A stretch of 64,000 bases of DNA from Pteria penguin. Taxonomy: Eukaryota; Mollusca; Bivalvia; Pterioida; Pteriidae. The position numbers were made by a program, and so were the translations under genes. Below are positions 48,681 to 62,314 of this stretch, in pieces. Under the pieces are notes generated by a model that saw only the letters and a list, made by a program, of their open reading frames with translations, was not told the DNA's origin and did not search any database. Every line of letters begins with the position of its first letter. Positions within the stretch are counted from its first letter, which is position 1. The stretch spans positions 273,001-337,000 of the forward strand of contig CM068593.1 of NCBI GenBank assembly GCA_035048485.1, given 5' to 3'.

Positions 48681-51145
48681 TATAAATCTGGAAATGTAAC
48701 AGGTGTAATTCTGACACTAACAGGTGTAATTCTAACACTAACGGGCACCTGAACTATTTCATACCCCTATCTCAGTAAGATTCCAAAGATTACGTGTCAC
48801 CTGTCTATGAGAACAAGTGTAACAGACGGACAAACGACGAACTCAAATCTAAACCAACTGTTTAATACTACGCCGCCATACCTCAATGGTCGAAGACTGT
48901 GTTGTGTGTTACAATAGATCGTATGTCTTCACCTCAATGTTTTGTCCAATGAAATGTAATGTAACATGAAAGTTTTATTCAATATAGTATGATTAAGACG
49001 TCGACTGTGACGTCATCGACAACAATCAGAATCTCAGAGTCAGCCCAGGTGTTAACAAGGATTGATTGATGACGTTACAGGTTTTATGTGACAATTCGAT
49101 CAGGTGAGTTTAATATAGACACAAGCAGTAGATACACGCAGTACTTTACATGGTATATATTATGTATATAAACAGCTACGGATTCAATTGAAAATCCTTC
49201 TCGGCGGAAGACGAAAGCAGAAACACGCGTTTGCTTCACCTGTACTCTTTATCCAATAATTGATCAAGTACACAGTAGCGCATTTAACAATGTCGTTTGT
49301 TCAAGTCTACATACATGATGTTCACCACACTAATCTTTGTCCTTGTCAAGCTGCGCGTGGTTGCAGAAAGGGAATCGCAATCGAGATAGAAAATTGAAGG
49401 ACCAGTCCGAGGTTAACGTTCGAATCCGTAACTGTGAACAACAATACCAATGCAAGAGACACAAATGGACCCGTATCTCTCACCTAAGCACTTTAAGCAC
49501 ACAAAGAAATCTGAAATCATCGGAACATTCTCTAACGAATCTCCTTTTTAGAAACTTTTACTTCAAAACTGAACCACTACCACATCACTGGGAAACACTC
49601 TCGTATAGCTCACGTGCAAAAACAACCGAAGGATATCAAAAAGTGTCAAAACTTGATTTCGGAATGCAATCAAAACAACAATACTCCTTAAGAAATCTGT
49701 CTATATCACTCTGGTGAACTCTGTTGGTTGATCTATGCAGTCAGTCTGAAAATGTTTATCAAACAAAATACGGTACCCTACTGTTTTGGTATGAAAAGTC
49801 AACGCAGGACAGACAGACGGACGCCACACACACACACACAGAGTCTCATGTAACTCTTGCGAGTTGAAATTCCTTGAGCAAGTTATGCAAGTTATATGTC
49901 TGAAAGAAATCTTCAAGATGAGGAAAGCGCGACGTAATACCTAAATGTTGTAACACAAACATACTTACATAGTAAGGAGTATGAAATGTTATGCTTAAAT
50001 GCTGTTATATTTACAAAATGTATATACAACAGTTAAACAATGGTGTAACAGACAATTCATCGTCGTTTTACACAAATCTGCGACGAACAGACATCTAAAT
50101 GATTGCTTCGTGTACTACCAAATACAACATACTTTCATACAATGTTTATTTTACAGTAATTTTTCGTTTTCCTTAATTTTTTTTATACATGTATATCTCA
50201 TAGCACAAGTTAATTTGTGGGCGCATGCGCGAGCGTTTGGTAAAAACAAATCTGTGCATACTTACGCCAACTAATACGGAAAGGTCCCCTTTAATCCACC
50301 TAAAGTCCTTAGTCCTTCTTGAAGGCCTCAGGACAACATGCCGACTTATACTTACTAATATAGCCGCATATGACCTGACATATTACCGAGACAAAGCCGT
50401 ATCGCGTTAATCCCCCCCCCTTCCCACCACCACCACGACTCACAAACTAGAAAAATTAATTGCTGCTATGAAAAAATATATGAAAGGGTAATGAGAAACA
50501 CAGTGTTATATAAATGCAAGTCCTCAACGATGTACATTTAATCATCATATCCGGGCTCTCTTTCCACGAATCCTCATTGCTGCAGTCCGTTACCGACCTT
50601 ACAGACATGGTGATACAATCCAGGGATCGATCCGGGAGTCTTGCTGATATTTCCGGTTTAGTGCAGTAAAATGCCAACTAATTTCACCATATCGTGATAC
50701 AAGGCAATGAAGGATTACCAAGCAAAATCACGATACTTCAAGGACCCTGTGCCGTCTGAACCTCACCTGGAACTGCTGACGACTTCCTTCTACCAATCAT
50801 TAACATATTATCTTTCTTTGTGAAACAGAGGAGAATTTTCGTATGAAGGTAACAGTATGACAATATAAGCCGCTACAGGTGTACTATCACTCCGTGTACA
50901 TCAATTTTCAGCTCAGATGAGCAAAGAGGAATGAGCTACGATCAATGATTCAGCCTTGTCATCTATCGAGAGAGTCATTTAGATAAGGTTCAGCGATATC
51001 TTTAGAGTTGATTAAGGGACACGCCACAAGACTCTATCAACACTCAAACTGGTTCATGTATCGCAAAAGGCCAGATGACGTTTAAAAATCAACTACATTC
51101 AGTAGTTATAAAACACTATCAGAACTTCAAATGTAACAAAATGGA
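48681..51145. other. Single-copy intronic DNA, no supported gene
   Basis: Includes a three-copy 21-bp repeat (caggtgtaattctgacacta) at about 48700-48740. The plus ORF at 49337-49717 (126 codons) has no family resemblance or splice context. Confidence 0.45.
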
Positions 51146-51499
51146 GAACCAGACATGGAGTACAAAAGCTGGTTTACTCGTCGTAGAACGCTATCAGATG
51201 AGATAAAACCAGTCTGGTTCACACGCCGTAGAGCGCTTGGACACGGAAAAACCAAGCTAGTACACTTGTCATTTAATGTTACCATACGAGAAACCAGTCG
51301 GGTTTACTTCTTTCAAACAGTCACCGTCTACATCACAAATTGCAAATCATTATCGGGCGTGACAGATTTACGTAAAACCATGTGATACCAAATACAGCGA
51401 AGGATATTTAATAAAGATTAGAAAATTTGCATGATTAAGATGGAATGTATGCGGTAGAATGTACATCAATCATTATTATCAAAATATTTAATTTGTATA

Positions 51500-51865
51500 A
51501 TGAAGACAGTGGCTGACTTGACGAGTCTCTTCAGATCAAATCATGGTCCTATCAATGTCTTCAGACAATCTGATTTTGGTCGAATCAATCTCGTCAGACG
51601 ATCTGATTATGGTAGAATCAATCTCGTCAGACGATCTGATTATGGTCGAATCAATGTCGTCAGAAGATCAGGCAACTGTCGATCCGTCTCTTCAAAAAGA
51701 CCTGATTGGATTATGGTCGATCCAAAATCGTCGGGTAACCTGGAAATGGTCGTATTAGTCTCGTCAGTCGATCTGGTTATATGGTCTCATGGTCTGTTTA
51801 CAGCCGGGTCACTCTCGTCAAACATCTGACTATGGTCGAAATAATGTTGTCAGCCGATTTGGTAA
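51500..51865 (+). repeat. Diverged ~33-36-bp tandem repeat
   Basis: Repeated phrase gatctgattatggtcgaatc with caatctcgtcagac, about nine copies. Confidence 0.85.
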
Positions 51866-52245
51866 TGATCGAGCCAAGATCTTCAGACTATCGGGCATTG
51901 TCGTATGATCACATACACACGATACGTTAACATCACATTCACCGTGACCCGGCTGGAACATTATTTTGTACAACAATAGAACACCTGGCTAGTGAAGTCA
52001 TACCGTGTCGCCTACACACTTCACATTCACACCTTTATCTGTTATCTTCAACACGAAAGGATCCAACATGGATTATTTAAAAGTCTAATTCATTCCGTTT
52101 ATTTTAATCTAGTAGAACTTAAAGACCAGCAGTACCCAGAACGTTTTCGTTATAGGATAATGAATGTATAACGCAGAAAGCAGTATGCCAATATCTTTTC
52201 CTAAAATGAAAGTACATATATAACGTGACCCTTTACTGCCCTCAT
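51866..52245. other. Single-copy intronic DNA
   Basis: Nothing recognised. Confidence 0.5.
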
Positions 52246-52249
52246 CGAC

Positions 52250-52385
52250 AAAGACAAAGCGATTCTCAGCTTCCCCTATGCTCTGCAAGCGACGGGCATA
52301 CAGTCAGCTTCCCATATGCTCTGCAAGTGACGGGCATACAGTCAGCTTCCCATATGCTCTGCAAGCGACGGGCATACAGTCAAAA
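52250..52385 (+). repeat. 38-bp tandem repeat, three to four copies
   Basis: Unit contains atgctctgcaagcgacgggc and atacagtcagcttccc. Confidence 0.93.
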
Positions 52386-52744
52386 TGACCATATACAAAT
52401 CAACATCATGCTGAATATGGCTTTGTAAACCTGAGTATAAGACGGAACGACACGCTTCCTAGCCTGATATTACAAGCCTATAGATAGTTTCCTTGTGTAA
52501 CACATCCTCGGAAAAGCTTGGAATATCACCACCATTCTTCTTCCTTCCTTTTAAAAACGTTAAAAATGTCTTAAATCGGGGAAATGTGATTGACAGAGTA
52601 CTATATTCTATTTTACTTAAAATGGAAAATATTTACCATTAAAATGTTGTTTTTATGATAACTTCATTAAGGAAAGATATATTGGAAAATACAAAAATAG
52701 TGTGGGGTGTATCTCCAGCAATGTAGGCTAAAACGAAGAACTTC

Positions 52745-53030
52745 GAGTGTTAGGTAAACTATATTCAAGGACCTACGGTGTGGGCTTAACTGACAATCTA
52801 GAGGCCAGAATATTCACTGTGGGCAAAACTGCCATGCTGTTACCAATGATCTACACCGAGGGCTTATCTGCCAAGCTGAACCAAATAACTACAGTGTGGG
52901 CTAAAAAACCAAGCCAGAACCAAGGATCTTCACCAAGGGCTTACCTGCCCAGCTAAACCAAATATCTACAGTGTGGGCTAATAAAAACAAGCCAAAACCA
53001 AGGATCTACTGGGTGAATTAAACTGTCAAG
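52745..53030 (+). repeat. Diverged ~50-bp tandem repeat
   Basis: Repeated phrases ggatctacaccgagggctta and gtgtgggctaa..acaagcc, about five copies. Confidence 0.7.
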
Positions 53031-53034
53031 CTAA

Positions 53035-54215
53035 AACCAAGCGCCACACTAGGATCAATGAGAACATGATGAAGCGCCACGCTAGGACCAATGAGAACGT
53101 GGGATGAAGCGCCAAGCTATGATTAATGAGAACAAGATGAAGCGCCACGCTAGGACCAATGAGAACATTAGATGAAGCGCCATGCTAGGACCAATGAGAA
53201 CGTGGGAAGCGCCACGCTAGGACCAATGAAAACGTTGTGTCATGTTCTAATTTTTGAATTTACTTGGGGGTGGTAAATACAAAAATTAGAACATGACAAC
53301 TGGATGAAGCGCCACGCTAGGACCTATGAGAACGTGAGATGGAGCGCCATGCTAGGAAAAACGAGAACGTGAGATTTAGCGTCATGCCAGAATCAATGAG
53401 GACGTGGAATGAAGCGCCATGCTAGGACCAATGTTAACATGAGATTTAGCGCCATGCCAAAGCCAATGAGAACATGATATAACACGCCATGCTAGGACCA
53501 ATGAGAATGTTGGATGAAGCACAACGCTAAAATCAATGAGAATGTGGGATAAAGTGCCATGCTGGGACCAATGAGAACATGGGAGGAAGCGCCACGCTAG
53601 GACCATAGGACCAATGAGACCGTAGGATGTGCATCATGCTAGGGAAAATGAGAATGTGGCATGAAGCGCCGTGCTAGGACCAATGATAACGTGGGATGAA
53701 GTGCCATGCTAGAACCAATGAGAATGTGGGATAAAGCGCCATGCTAGAAAAAAATTAGAACTTGGGGTGAAGCGCCATGCTAGGACCAATGAGAACGTGG
53801 GATCAAGCGTCATGCTAGTACCAATGAGAACGTGGGATGAAGCGCCATGCTAGGACCAATGAGAACGTGGGATGAAGCGCCACGCTAGGATCAATGAGAA
53901 TGTGGAATGAAGCGCCATGCTACGGCCAATGAGAACGTGGAATGAAGCGCCATGCTAGGATCAATGAGATCGGGGGTGACGCGATATGCTAGAACCAATG
54001 AGAATGTGGGATAAAGCGCTATGCTAGAAAAAATTAGAACTTGGGGTGAAGCGCCAGTCTAGGACCAATGAGAACGGGGGATGAAGCGCCAAGCTAGGAC
54101 CAATGAGAACGTGGGATGGAGCGTCATTCTAGGACCAATGAGAACGTGGGATGGAGCGCCATTCTATGACCAATGAGAACATTGGACGAAGCGCAATGCT
54201 AGAACCAAGGTTCTA
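53035..54215 (+). repeat. 35-bp minisatellite, about 33 copies
   Basis: Unit contains aagcgccatgctaggaccaa and tgagaacgtgggatg. Moderately diverged; interrupted near 53240 by a small foldback. Lies in the UBE2E intron. Confidence 0.95.
53240..53296. mobile_element. 57-bp foldback inside the 35-bp array
   Basis: Arms tcatgttctaatttttg and caaaaattagaacatga are exact inverted copies. The inner arms atttac/gtaaat also pair, with a loop of about 10 bases. It interrupts one minisatellite unit. Confidence 0.75.
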
Positions 54216-56095
54216 AAGCATGGACTAACCCCTAACAGTTAACAGCTAGGTATGTCAGTCTACTCGTTATGGGTCCGTAGTTTTCTCGGAGGTTCCCTTG
54301 ATTTCACTTGACACATTGATTTCTTTAACACTTAATACTGTATACCTGGTGTGAGAGAAATAACAAACATTACTTATCAATAACACAGCAATAAAACAGT
54401 GTCAATGTCTGAGGCCTCCCAATCCGCTGTGGAATCAGTTTTCCGCCATACAAACCTCATATCGACTGACCTTTCCTACCGAATGGTTTAGGCATTCATC
54501 CAATACCAATGCATACGGTGAATCTATTCATTTAGTGAAACACGACAGACAACTATAGCTTAAGACCATTCACAAATGTGACGCGGGGCTTATCCCTGCG
54601 TGATCAACTCTGGCCCAGGAAAATAACTGAATGATTCTTCTTGATGAAAGTTTTAAGGCAAATTTGGAAAGGGTGGGGTTAAAGGGGGAGGGAGGGCTAC
54701 GAGCACTCTCTTGATTGTCATACGAACACCAAACTGATGTGTTGCAGTATCCTACATACATGATTAAGCAGAGATGTTGAAAAGTTTTCAAACATGCGAG
54801 TCATTTTCAGTGATTTTGAAAATTTCAGGACAATGAAAACTAAACAATTTCAGAATTTTGTAAGTCCGAATAAAATTCTTAACATGTCTAGGTAGGTATC
54901 CTTGGCAGTCATTTGTCTATTGAATCAACACAATTTTCACTTCAGCTCAACATGTAGCAAGTACTAGTAGTCAAGATGTATTTCATTTCACATCATCCTA
55001 GTTTTAAGGAAAACTCCCTTCCTCGATCTTGAATAGTCTTCGCCGAGTGGGTTTAATTAAAAAAGTAGAGTGTCTGACTTTTCTTCCCATTCATTCATAC
55101 TACGAACATTACAACATCTATCCCCACTCCCTCGACGTGACTAAGTATTAAAGTTATATTGCATGGAAATTTTACTACTACACCTAGTGCTGAATGAAAT
55201 TAAAACTCCCCTTTATAAACCTTGCATTCTCATCTAAATGTACACCATTGACGTAAAATCTTCTTGAAAAAACAGACGGACGCACAAGGTGATATCTGTA
55301 TACCCTGAATTTTGTTCGTGGGGAGTACAATGAGAAGGAAGGATGTGAACCCCTTAAAATAATCTCCGATGCTTTATACAACTTCCGGCTCATCAGGTAG
55401 GAGTAAATCGTATCCGCATTATGCAACAGCTTCTGCGGAACAGTGACAGAACCCAGCTGATCGATCTTCTATGATCACTGATTTTAGGAGAGTTGTAGAA
55501 AAGAGCAAGAACAATATATTGTTAGTTAGAGCAGCGTTGTTCAAGTGCGACGAGAACACAACAATGGATTCTACATTATTCTGATTACCAAAGTACATTT
55601 ACTACTAAGTAATGTAATGAAAGATATACAACCTAAAATATAAGGAATAAAGACCATGGATGCCATGGTAAACGGAGAATAAATACATGTATCACTATAT
55701 CGTTCAATCAGACTTGTAGAATCCCAGAGTACACATTTCTCCGAGTTAAAGAGAAATCAAGTTATAACAGAAGTCCCCTCAAACCAACAAAGAAACCAAG
55801 CAACTAGCTAAGCAGTGGACATGCGACTCCCTTACTGATCAGCTACATGGCGACAGACAGCGCATGTTATGAATACTGCACGTTGTATTTGTTTTCTGCG
55901 CTGATGTTCCGTTCAATACTCTCATCTTGTTGTGATCGAGGACTCGAGCTATTGGATATAACAGTAGAGTCTTCGCCTCAACATTTCCCGTCCATACACG
56001 CTGACGAGTAAGTGTTCTGCGACAAAGCTCAACCCCACCAACGATTACAAATCCTCCATGCTTACCATTCCAACAGGATTATCATACGTGCCATG
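54216..56095. other. Single-copy intronic DNA, no gene seen
   Basis: Short minus ORFs at 54570-54791 and 55184-55426 lack splice or family support. Confidence 0.45.
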
Positions 56096-56097
56096 TT

Positions 56098-56312
56098 ACA
56101 GCTTACAATGTGCCTGGCTCGTGACCGACAAGTCCTCGGTTTCATGAGAGAGAGTAAAAACCGAGGTCTCGTATCACGTGAGAACATTAAAGATTCCCTC
56201 AGTACTCTGGCATGACCCGTTGCATAGGTCTAAATTTCTGTGCGATGCGTCAGGCAGGTGCCGTCACCAAACAAACAATCTTGGTGTGGCGTAAAATAAC
56301 AACAAAAATAAA
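56098..56312 (+). mobile_element. Diverged family B SINE
   Basis: Shares cctcggttt, gaaagt-like, ctcgtatcacg, aaagattccctca, cccgttgcataggtctaaat and aggtgccgtcacc..gtggcgtaaaa blocks with the family B body. The head is truncated. Confidence 0.65.
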
Positions 56313-57000
56313 ACTTAACTGACATTACGTCGTCGTTCTCTCTAAATATACCTACACCCGCTACTCTGACACTATTACACTGCACTAAATGTGTACGATA
56401 AACATGTACTATTTTTACCACTCATGTGTTCATAATCCGGAAAACAAATATTGAAACAGATAAATCACTGTGAGCTCGAGTATGACATATAGTATATCTC
56501 AGTCGCCTTTGTAATAATAGTCGCCCGTGTTAAGGCTGCATATCATCGAAACATACATTGTATTTATATCGTGTTTAAAACATTGACCTGAGCCGAGTAT
56601 GAAATCTAAATATATATCTATTTATGATAAAATCGTTTATCTACCTAATTTATTCAAAGAATCACTTGCAGATTTTCAATGAATTTTCATGAACACAAAC
56701 ACATTCAGTAATCAACATATTCAACGAAGACTCAAGGCCCCGACGTATTCAACATTCCGACACCTTCTACAGGTATAGTACTTGTCCCAAGAACACGCCA
56801 ATGTAACCAGCATTCCACAAAATACTCCGATATATTTACAGAGAACGCCAACATGTGCATCAAATAATATTCCAATACATTCTGATGCATATATATATAT
56901 ATTATATTTATATAATATACATTATAATTATATCATATTATTCTATTATAATCATATATATTTCATAATATTTTATACTTTCACACATACACGACAGTAA
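56313..57000. other. Single-copy AT-rich intronic DNA
   Basis: Includes a TA-rich stretch at about 56885-56970. No gene seen. Confidence 0.5.
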
Positions 57001-57014
57001 TCACTGAGAACAAA

Positions 57015-57440
57015 TTTACAGCGTCCCTTCCAAAGACCTCCTTCAGCGTCCCTTCCAACAACCTCCTTCAATATAATCCTAAATATACAGCGTCCCTTCC
57101 AACGACCTCCTTCAGCGTCCCTTCCAACGACCTCCTTCAATACGAGTGTCGTATGATTGCCTAGTCCGGTGTATACGGATTCCCCCCATTACGACAACTA
57201 CATGTACACTCTGTAACAATTACCCACTACAACATTTATCCACTACAACTACCCTCTACAGTAACTATCTACTACAACTACCCTCTACAGCAACTATCTA
57301 CTACAACTACCTTCTACATCTACCCAATACAACTACCTTTTACAATAAGCACCCTCTACTGTAACTATCTACTACAACTACCCTCTACAGCAACTATCTA
57401 CTACAACTTGCTTCTACAACTACCCTAGCCAGATTTCTTA
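57015..57440 (+). repeat. Two adjacent tandem repeats
   Basis: At 57015-57140 there are four copies of cagcgtcccttccaacgacc plus tcctt. At 57195-57435 an imperfect ~26-bp repeat has actaccctctacagcaacta. Confidence 0.85.
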
Positions 57441-57654
57441 CTACAGACCAGTGGTCAGTTTTACTGACAATCGTAGACATTACCGCCACTGATTCCGTAA
57501 ATCAGGTATTTACGGGACCAACTACGAATTCGTAGTTCACGTGAGTTCTCGTCGGAAGTTTACGCTTATGATTTGTAACCAAACGCATTTCCATCGTGGG
57601 TTTCGCTTACGGGTTCAACTACCTTTACAGGTTCACTTACCTTTGTTTGTGAAG

Positions 57655-58175
57655 CGGGCTCCAGACTTACCGCTCGACAGAGGGCTACAGACTTACCACT
57701 CGACAGAGGACTACAGACACCGCTCGACAGAGGGCTACAGACTTACCGCTCGACAGAGGGCTACAGACTTGCACCTCGACGGAGGGCTACAGACTTACAG
57801 TTCGACAGAGTGCTAAAGACTTGCAGCTCGATAGAGGGCTACAGACCTACCGCTCCACAGAGGGCTACAGACTTACAGTTCGACAGAAGGCTACAGACTT
57901 GCACCTCGACAGAGTGTTACAGACTTACCGCTAGACAGAGGGCTAGACTTACAGTTCGACAGAGGGATACAGACTTACCGCTCGACAGAGTGCTACAGAC
58001 TTACAGTTCGACAGAAGGCTACAGACTTGCACCTCGACAGAGGGCTACAGACTTACCGCTAGACAGAGGGCTACAGACTTACAGTTCGACAGAGGGATAC
58101 AGACTTACAGTTCGACAAAGGGATACAGACTTACCGCTCAACAGATGACTACAGAATTGCAGTTCGACAGAGGGA
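57655..58175 (+). repeat. 26-bp minisatellite, about 20 copies
   Basis: Unit contains tcgacagagggctacagact plus taccgc, tacagt or tgcacc. Plus-strand ORFs across it arise from repetition. Confidence 0.95.
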
Positions 58176-58789
58176 AACCTGCTTCACAAAAGTAATACAC
58201 AGAGATACCCAGGAATTGACAGTTTGTCACAGATTGCGCTCGTACACAGAGATCAGATGAGAAACCTCACATCTCGTGTAAGTTACCACTGGCATAACGA
58301 GGAATAAGATTTGGAGGTGCGTTCAACTGAATCCAGGCAAAGGAAACGTGAAGATGCATTCAGTCACTGTTAACGTTCGATATTAGGAAAGGGGGAGGGT
58401 GGATTCCAGCTGCCGTCAACAGCTAACTGAATGATTCTTAAGTGTCTCTATGTTTCGTAACGACACGAGAAAGGTATTAAATCACTTAATAGTTCTTGTC
58501 ACACTGTAGATCATGAAAGTTTCTAGTCGATCGTTCCCGTAGTCTGAAATAACATGCATACCACGCTCGGGTCACGTGACATCCATTTTGCTTTCATACG
58601 ACAGACAACAAACGACAGATCACAGTTGATCCCCCCTTTTTCTCATATTCGGTATGCTAACGGATGCCAGATGTACTTTTCACCCCCTACTCTAGAATCT
58701 CCACTGAAATATAACATAAACAATCAAGAGAACGTATTTACAACTGCCTAGCACATATTAAGGTTATGACATATCTAGAGGACTGACAC

Positions 58790-58985
58790 CCAAAAGAGGT
58801 ACAAACTCCATTGGCTCACTCGGAGAATGATGCAGAGAGCCAACCCCTTTTTTCTGACAGTGACTCCAAATTTTGCTCCCACAAACCAATATTTTCGATC
58901 AGACCCGCAAAAGCAAGTATGCGAACCCCCTCCCCCTTTTATTGCAAAATGAGTGCTGGATCTACCACTGAATTCTGCAAATAAT
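58790..58985. mobile_element. Degraded poly-C element
   Basis: Has cgaaccccctcccccttttat followed by gtgctggatctaccactg, resembling the right end of the other G/C-run elements. Confidence 0.4.
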
Positions 58986-59309
58986 AGGCTGGTATTAGTT
59001 ACTCGGCAGGAAGTCTTCTTTATATCCCCACTAACCTCCCGTAATATCCTCCATCGGCCCTCTCAATCAAATCAATGAACCGTGAAATGTTCCGCATTGT
59101 ACAGGTTTATCCATGAGTGCACTGCACCAGGCAGCATATAAAGTATAACCTTGAGGAAGAATCTCCTACGCGTTTTAATTTAAACTATAGACACCTGCAC
59201 CTGTCACAGGACGCATGAATTGTTACACAACCTGAAAGGTGCTGCGCCACAGATCTACATCACTTTACTTGCAGCACAAGATACTCACTTCACATCCAAG
59301 TACTTCATA

Positions 59310-59435
59310 CCCGTAGTACTAGTGGCATACCCGTAGTACTAGTGGCATACCCGTAACACTAGTGGCATACTCGTACTACTAGTGGCATACCCGTAGTCCT
59401 AGAGGCATACCCGTAGTCCTAGTGGCATACTACGA
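59310..59435 (+). repeat. 20-bp tandem repeat, six to seven copies
   Basis: Unit catacccgtagtactagtgg with few substitutions. Confidence 0.95.
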
Positions 59436-59477
59436 CATGAAACCCGGAACGTTACCAGCTTCTGTGACAGTATCATA

Positions 59478-59530
59478 CAGTGGCGGATCCAGGATTTCCG
59501 TAAAAAATTGGGGGGGGGGGGGGGGGGGTT
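59478..59530 (+). mobile_element. End of a poly-G inverted-repeat element
   Basis: cagtggcggatccaggattt is followed within 20 bases by G19 (59510-59528). Only one end was found; the other may be lost in the adjacent 41-bp array. Confidence 0.5.
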
Positions 59531-59574
59531 GTTTGCGTATGTGTATTAGTCAAACTTCTCAGCCATTTTTTGTG

Positions 59575-60200
59575 CCAATCTCGAGCAGTGAGGATCCGAG
59601 ATTAAGGTCCATGAGACCACCTCGAGCATTTAGGATCCGGGATTCATTTCCATGAGACTATCCCGAGCAGTTAGGATCCGGGATTCTGGTCTATGAGACC
59701 ACCCCGTGTAGTTAGGATCCGGGATTCAGGTCCATGAGACCACCTCGAGCATTTAGGATCCAGGATTCATTTCCATGAGACTATCCCTGGGCAGTTAGGA
59801 TCCGGGATTCTGGTCTATGAGACCACCCCATGCAGTTAGGATCCGGGATTCAGGTCCATGAGACTACCCTGGGCAGTTAGGATCCGGGATTCAGGTCCAA
59901 GAGACTACCCTGAGCAGTCAGGATTCGGGATTCAGGTCCATGAGGCCATCCTGAACAGTAAGTATCTAGGATTCAGGTTCATGAGACTACCCCGAGCAGT
60001 GAGGATCCGAGATTAAGGTCCATGAGACTACCCCGAGCAGTTAGGATCCGGGATTCTGGTCCATGGGACCACCCGAGCAGTTCGGATCCGGGATTCAGGT
60101 CCATGAGACTATCCCGAGCAGTTAGGATCAGGAATTCAGGTCCATAAGACCACCCCGAGCAGTAAGGATCAGGGATTCAGTCCCATGACATTCCCATTCA
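59575..60200 (+). repeat. 41-bp minisatellite, about 15 copies
   Basis: Unit contains gagcagttaggatccgggat, tcaggtccatgagac and taccc. Confidence 0.95.
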
Positions 60201-60494
60201 AACACGATCCCTTAACCAACAAGCTGTACCATATCTCTAATCCACTGCGCGACTCGAGCAGTAACTATACATTGAGTAGACAGTCGCTGAATTGTCGCTT
60301 GAAATGTTTCCCCCAGTCACAACTACAATGATATACAAGTGACTTAAGAACGTCCTTCAGAACTAGATGACATTTACAATCCAGCTTAAAAAATAGAGAA
60401 GAGTTTCTTTTAATATTATTTTGCAAATCACCTAAACACAATCACATAACACAGAAAAGAGAGTAAAATTAGCAACTCGCCTACGTTATACTTC

Positions 60495-60606
60495 TGTCCT
60501 ATGACTTATTTGTAATTTGTGAAATTAAAACAAGCATAAATGACTATAATATTATAGTCATTTATGCTTGTTTTAATTTCACAAATTACAAATAAGTCAT
60601 AGGACA
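60495..60606. repeat. Perfect 112-bp palindrome without spacer
   Basis: The arms 60495-60550 and 60551-60606 are exact reverse complements for 56 bases each, centred on ataat|attat. I checked all 56 pairs; the first mismatch is 60494 with 60607. Confidence 0.97.
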
Positions 60607-60725
60607 CTTCGCTTTCTGATAGTCTTTTTTTAAATAATCAACTTCATTTCATCCTTATTATTCATGCAATCATCGAGGGAGACATTCTACTCGATATTCA
60701 ATAAACAAAAGTCCTTACACCTAGT

Positions 60726-60890
60726 GGGGCAGGTTTGGCGTATTGGTTAAATGCTTGGCTTGCGGCGCCGACGATCCGGGTTCGATCCCCGGATAGCGCC
60801 ACTATGTTTAAGAGGTTGGTTACCTCCTGCTTCCATGTCGCGATATAACTGAAAAATTGTTGAAAGCGACGTATAACACCAATCAACCAA
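60726..60890 (+). mobile_element. tRNA-derived SINE (family A), complete
   Basis: Box A ggcgtattggttaaatgctt, box B gggttcgatccccgg, body ggttggttacctcctgcttc, tail gcgacgtataacacc. A perfect 13-bp target duplication, ccttacacctagt, lies at 60713-60725 and 60891-60903. Confidence 0.93.
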
Positions 60891-60904
60891 CCTTACACCT
60901 AGTA

Positions 60905-61120
60905 CTCACCCATGTAGCCATTCGCTGACACAATATGTGGCCACTCGCTAACAGCGATGTGGCCATTCGCTGACATTATATGTGACCATTCGATGACATT
61001 ATATGTGGCCATTCGCTGACATCCATATGGCCATTCGCTGACATTATATGTGGCCATTAGCCGACATTATATGTGACCATTTGCTGACATTATATGTGGC
61101 CTTTGGCTGACATTATATGC
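60905..61120 (+). repeat. ~23-bp tandem repeat, about nine copies
   Basis: Unit gccattcgctgacattatat plus gtg. Confidence 0.93.
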
Positions 61121-62270
61121 ATTTATCAAGAAACCAGTACTTGCAAATGTATCACGTTTTCCTATAAATACGTTCACTTGCATAAGATCTGTTGAATCTG
61201 CCTAAAAGATTAACGTTTCTTCGATCAAATAACGATAGGTAACGTTGCCAAGGATATTCCGAGTTTTAATGAAGAGGTGACATTGACTGAAAAATACAAC
61301 AAACACTTGGCTATCAGGTGTACAGGGGCCTCTGTTTTGTATAAGTAATGCCATTCAGAGCTTGCGCGGTTTGGTCTTTTTATGTGTGACACATCCGATC
61401 TTGCGTTCTGCTGCAAAATTCTTCAAAGGATACGAGTTCAAAAAACTAACCTCTCTTCGAAGCCGACTTGATTTGTTCGGTTATGTCGAACTAGGACTGT
61501 TCATTTTAAGAACTCTGCGGAAATAACCACTACACTGCAAGTTTTCTACAGAGCCTGGGCTAATCAAGTGTACCGATATTCTGTTCACGATACCGCCATA
61601 CCACACTGATACGATCCCCCAGCTCAAATCAATACGACGACTCGTCTCTAAGCTCCTGTCCGCTCTCTTAAATCTCTCTTTAAAATTCTAAATAAACTCA
61701 GTGGTGGATTGTGAGGAATGAAAGGCGGGGGATGCTACCCTTCCGATAATGACTCAAAATTTGCCGAATTCCATTCTCTCTTTTCTAATATTCGATTATA
61801 AGTACAAAAAGCATATCGAATATTGCTGAAGCAATACATGTCCGCCATCGGTTTCCATAAATTTACCAAGTCCAAGGGCCGTAACTTTTCTAAAAAATAG
61901 GTCACTCATGACCAATTTTGAACTTGATCTGTAACTCAGTGATACAAAGCTACAAACCAATTTTAGAGTCCGTAACTTCATTGGTTGCTAAAAATCCGGA
62001 AATCCAAAGGTTCTCTGACAGACGGAGAAGAAATCTATAGTCAAGACTCGAATCAGATATTAGCAGTGTTTACTAACAATGTACAATAACAAGTCATTCT
62101 TTGAGACAGTGTGCACTTACGTATGCAGAAATCCTCATTTAGAACTATCTTTTGCAAAATCTTAGTCACGTGCTTTAGTATTGGTTATCTAATACTAACA
62201 AAAGTAAACACAGAATAAGCCATCTGTCTACGTTTTTAAAGCTGCATCAACAAACTTTGAAATGGCATAG
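61121..62270. other. Single-copy intronic DNA
   Basis: Contains cagtggtggattgtgagg with a short G run near 61700-61735, probably another decayed poly-G element. No gene seen. Confidence 0.45.
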
Positions 62271-62314
62271 ATCTACATGCCACAATGCAAGGGGTCAGGT
62301 AAGTGTTTTCTTGT

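Noticed and set aside
49337..49717. 126-codon plus-strand ORF in the UBE2E intron
   Set aside because: Basic, low-information peptide with no recognised motif and no splice or promoter support; single-copy DNA of this length can hold such ORFs by chance.
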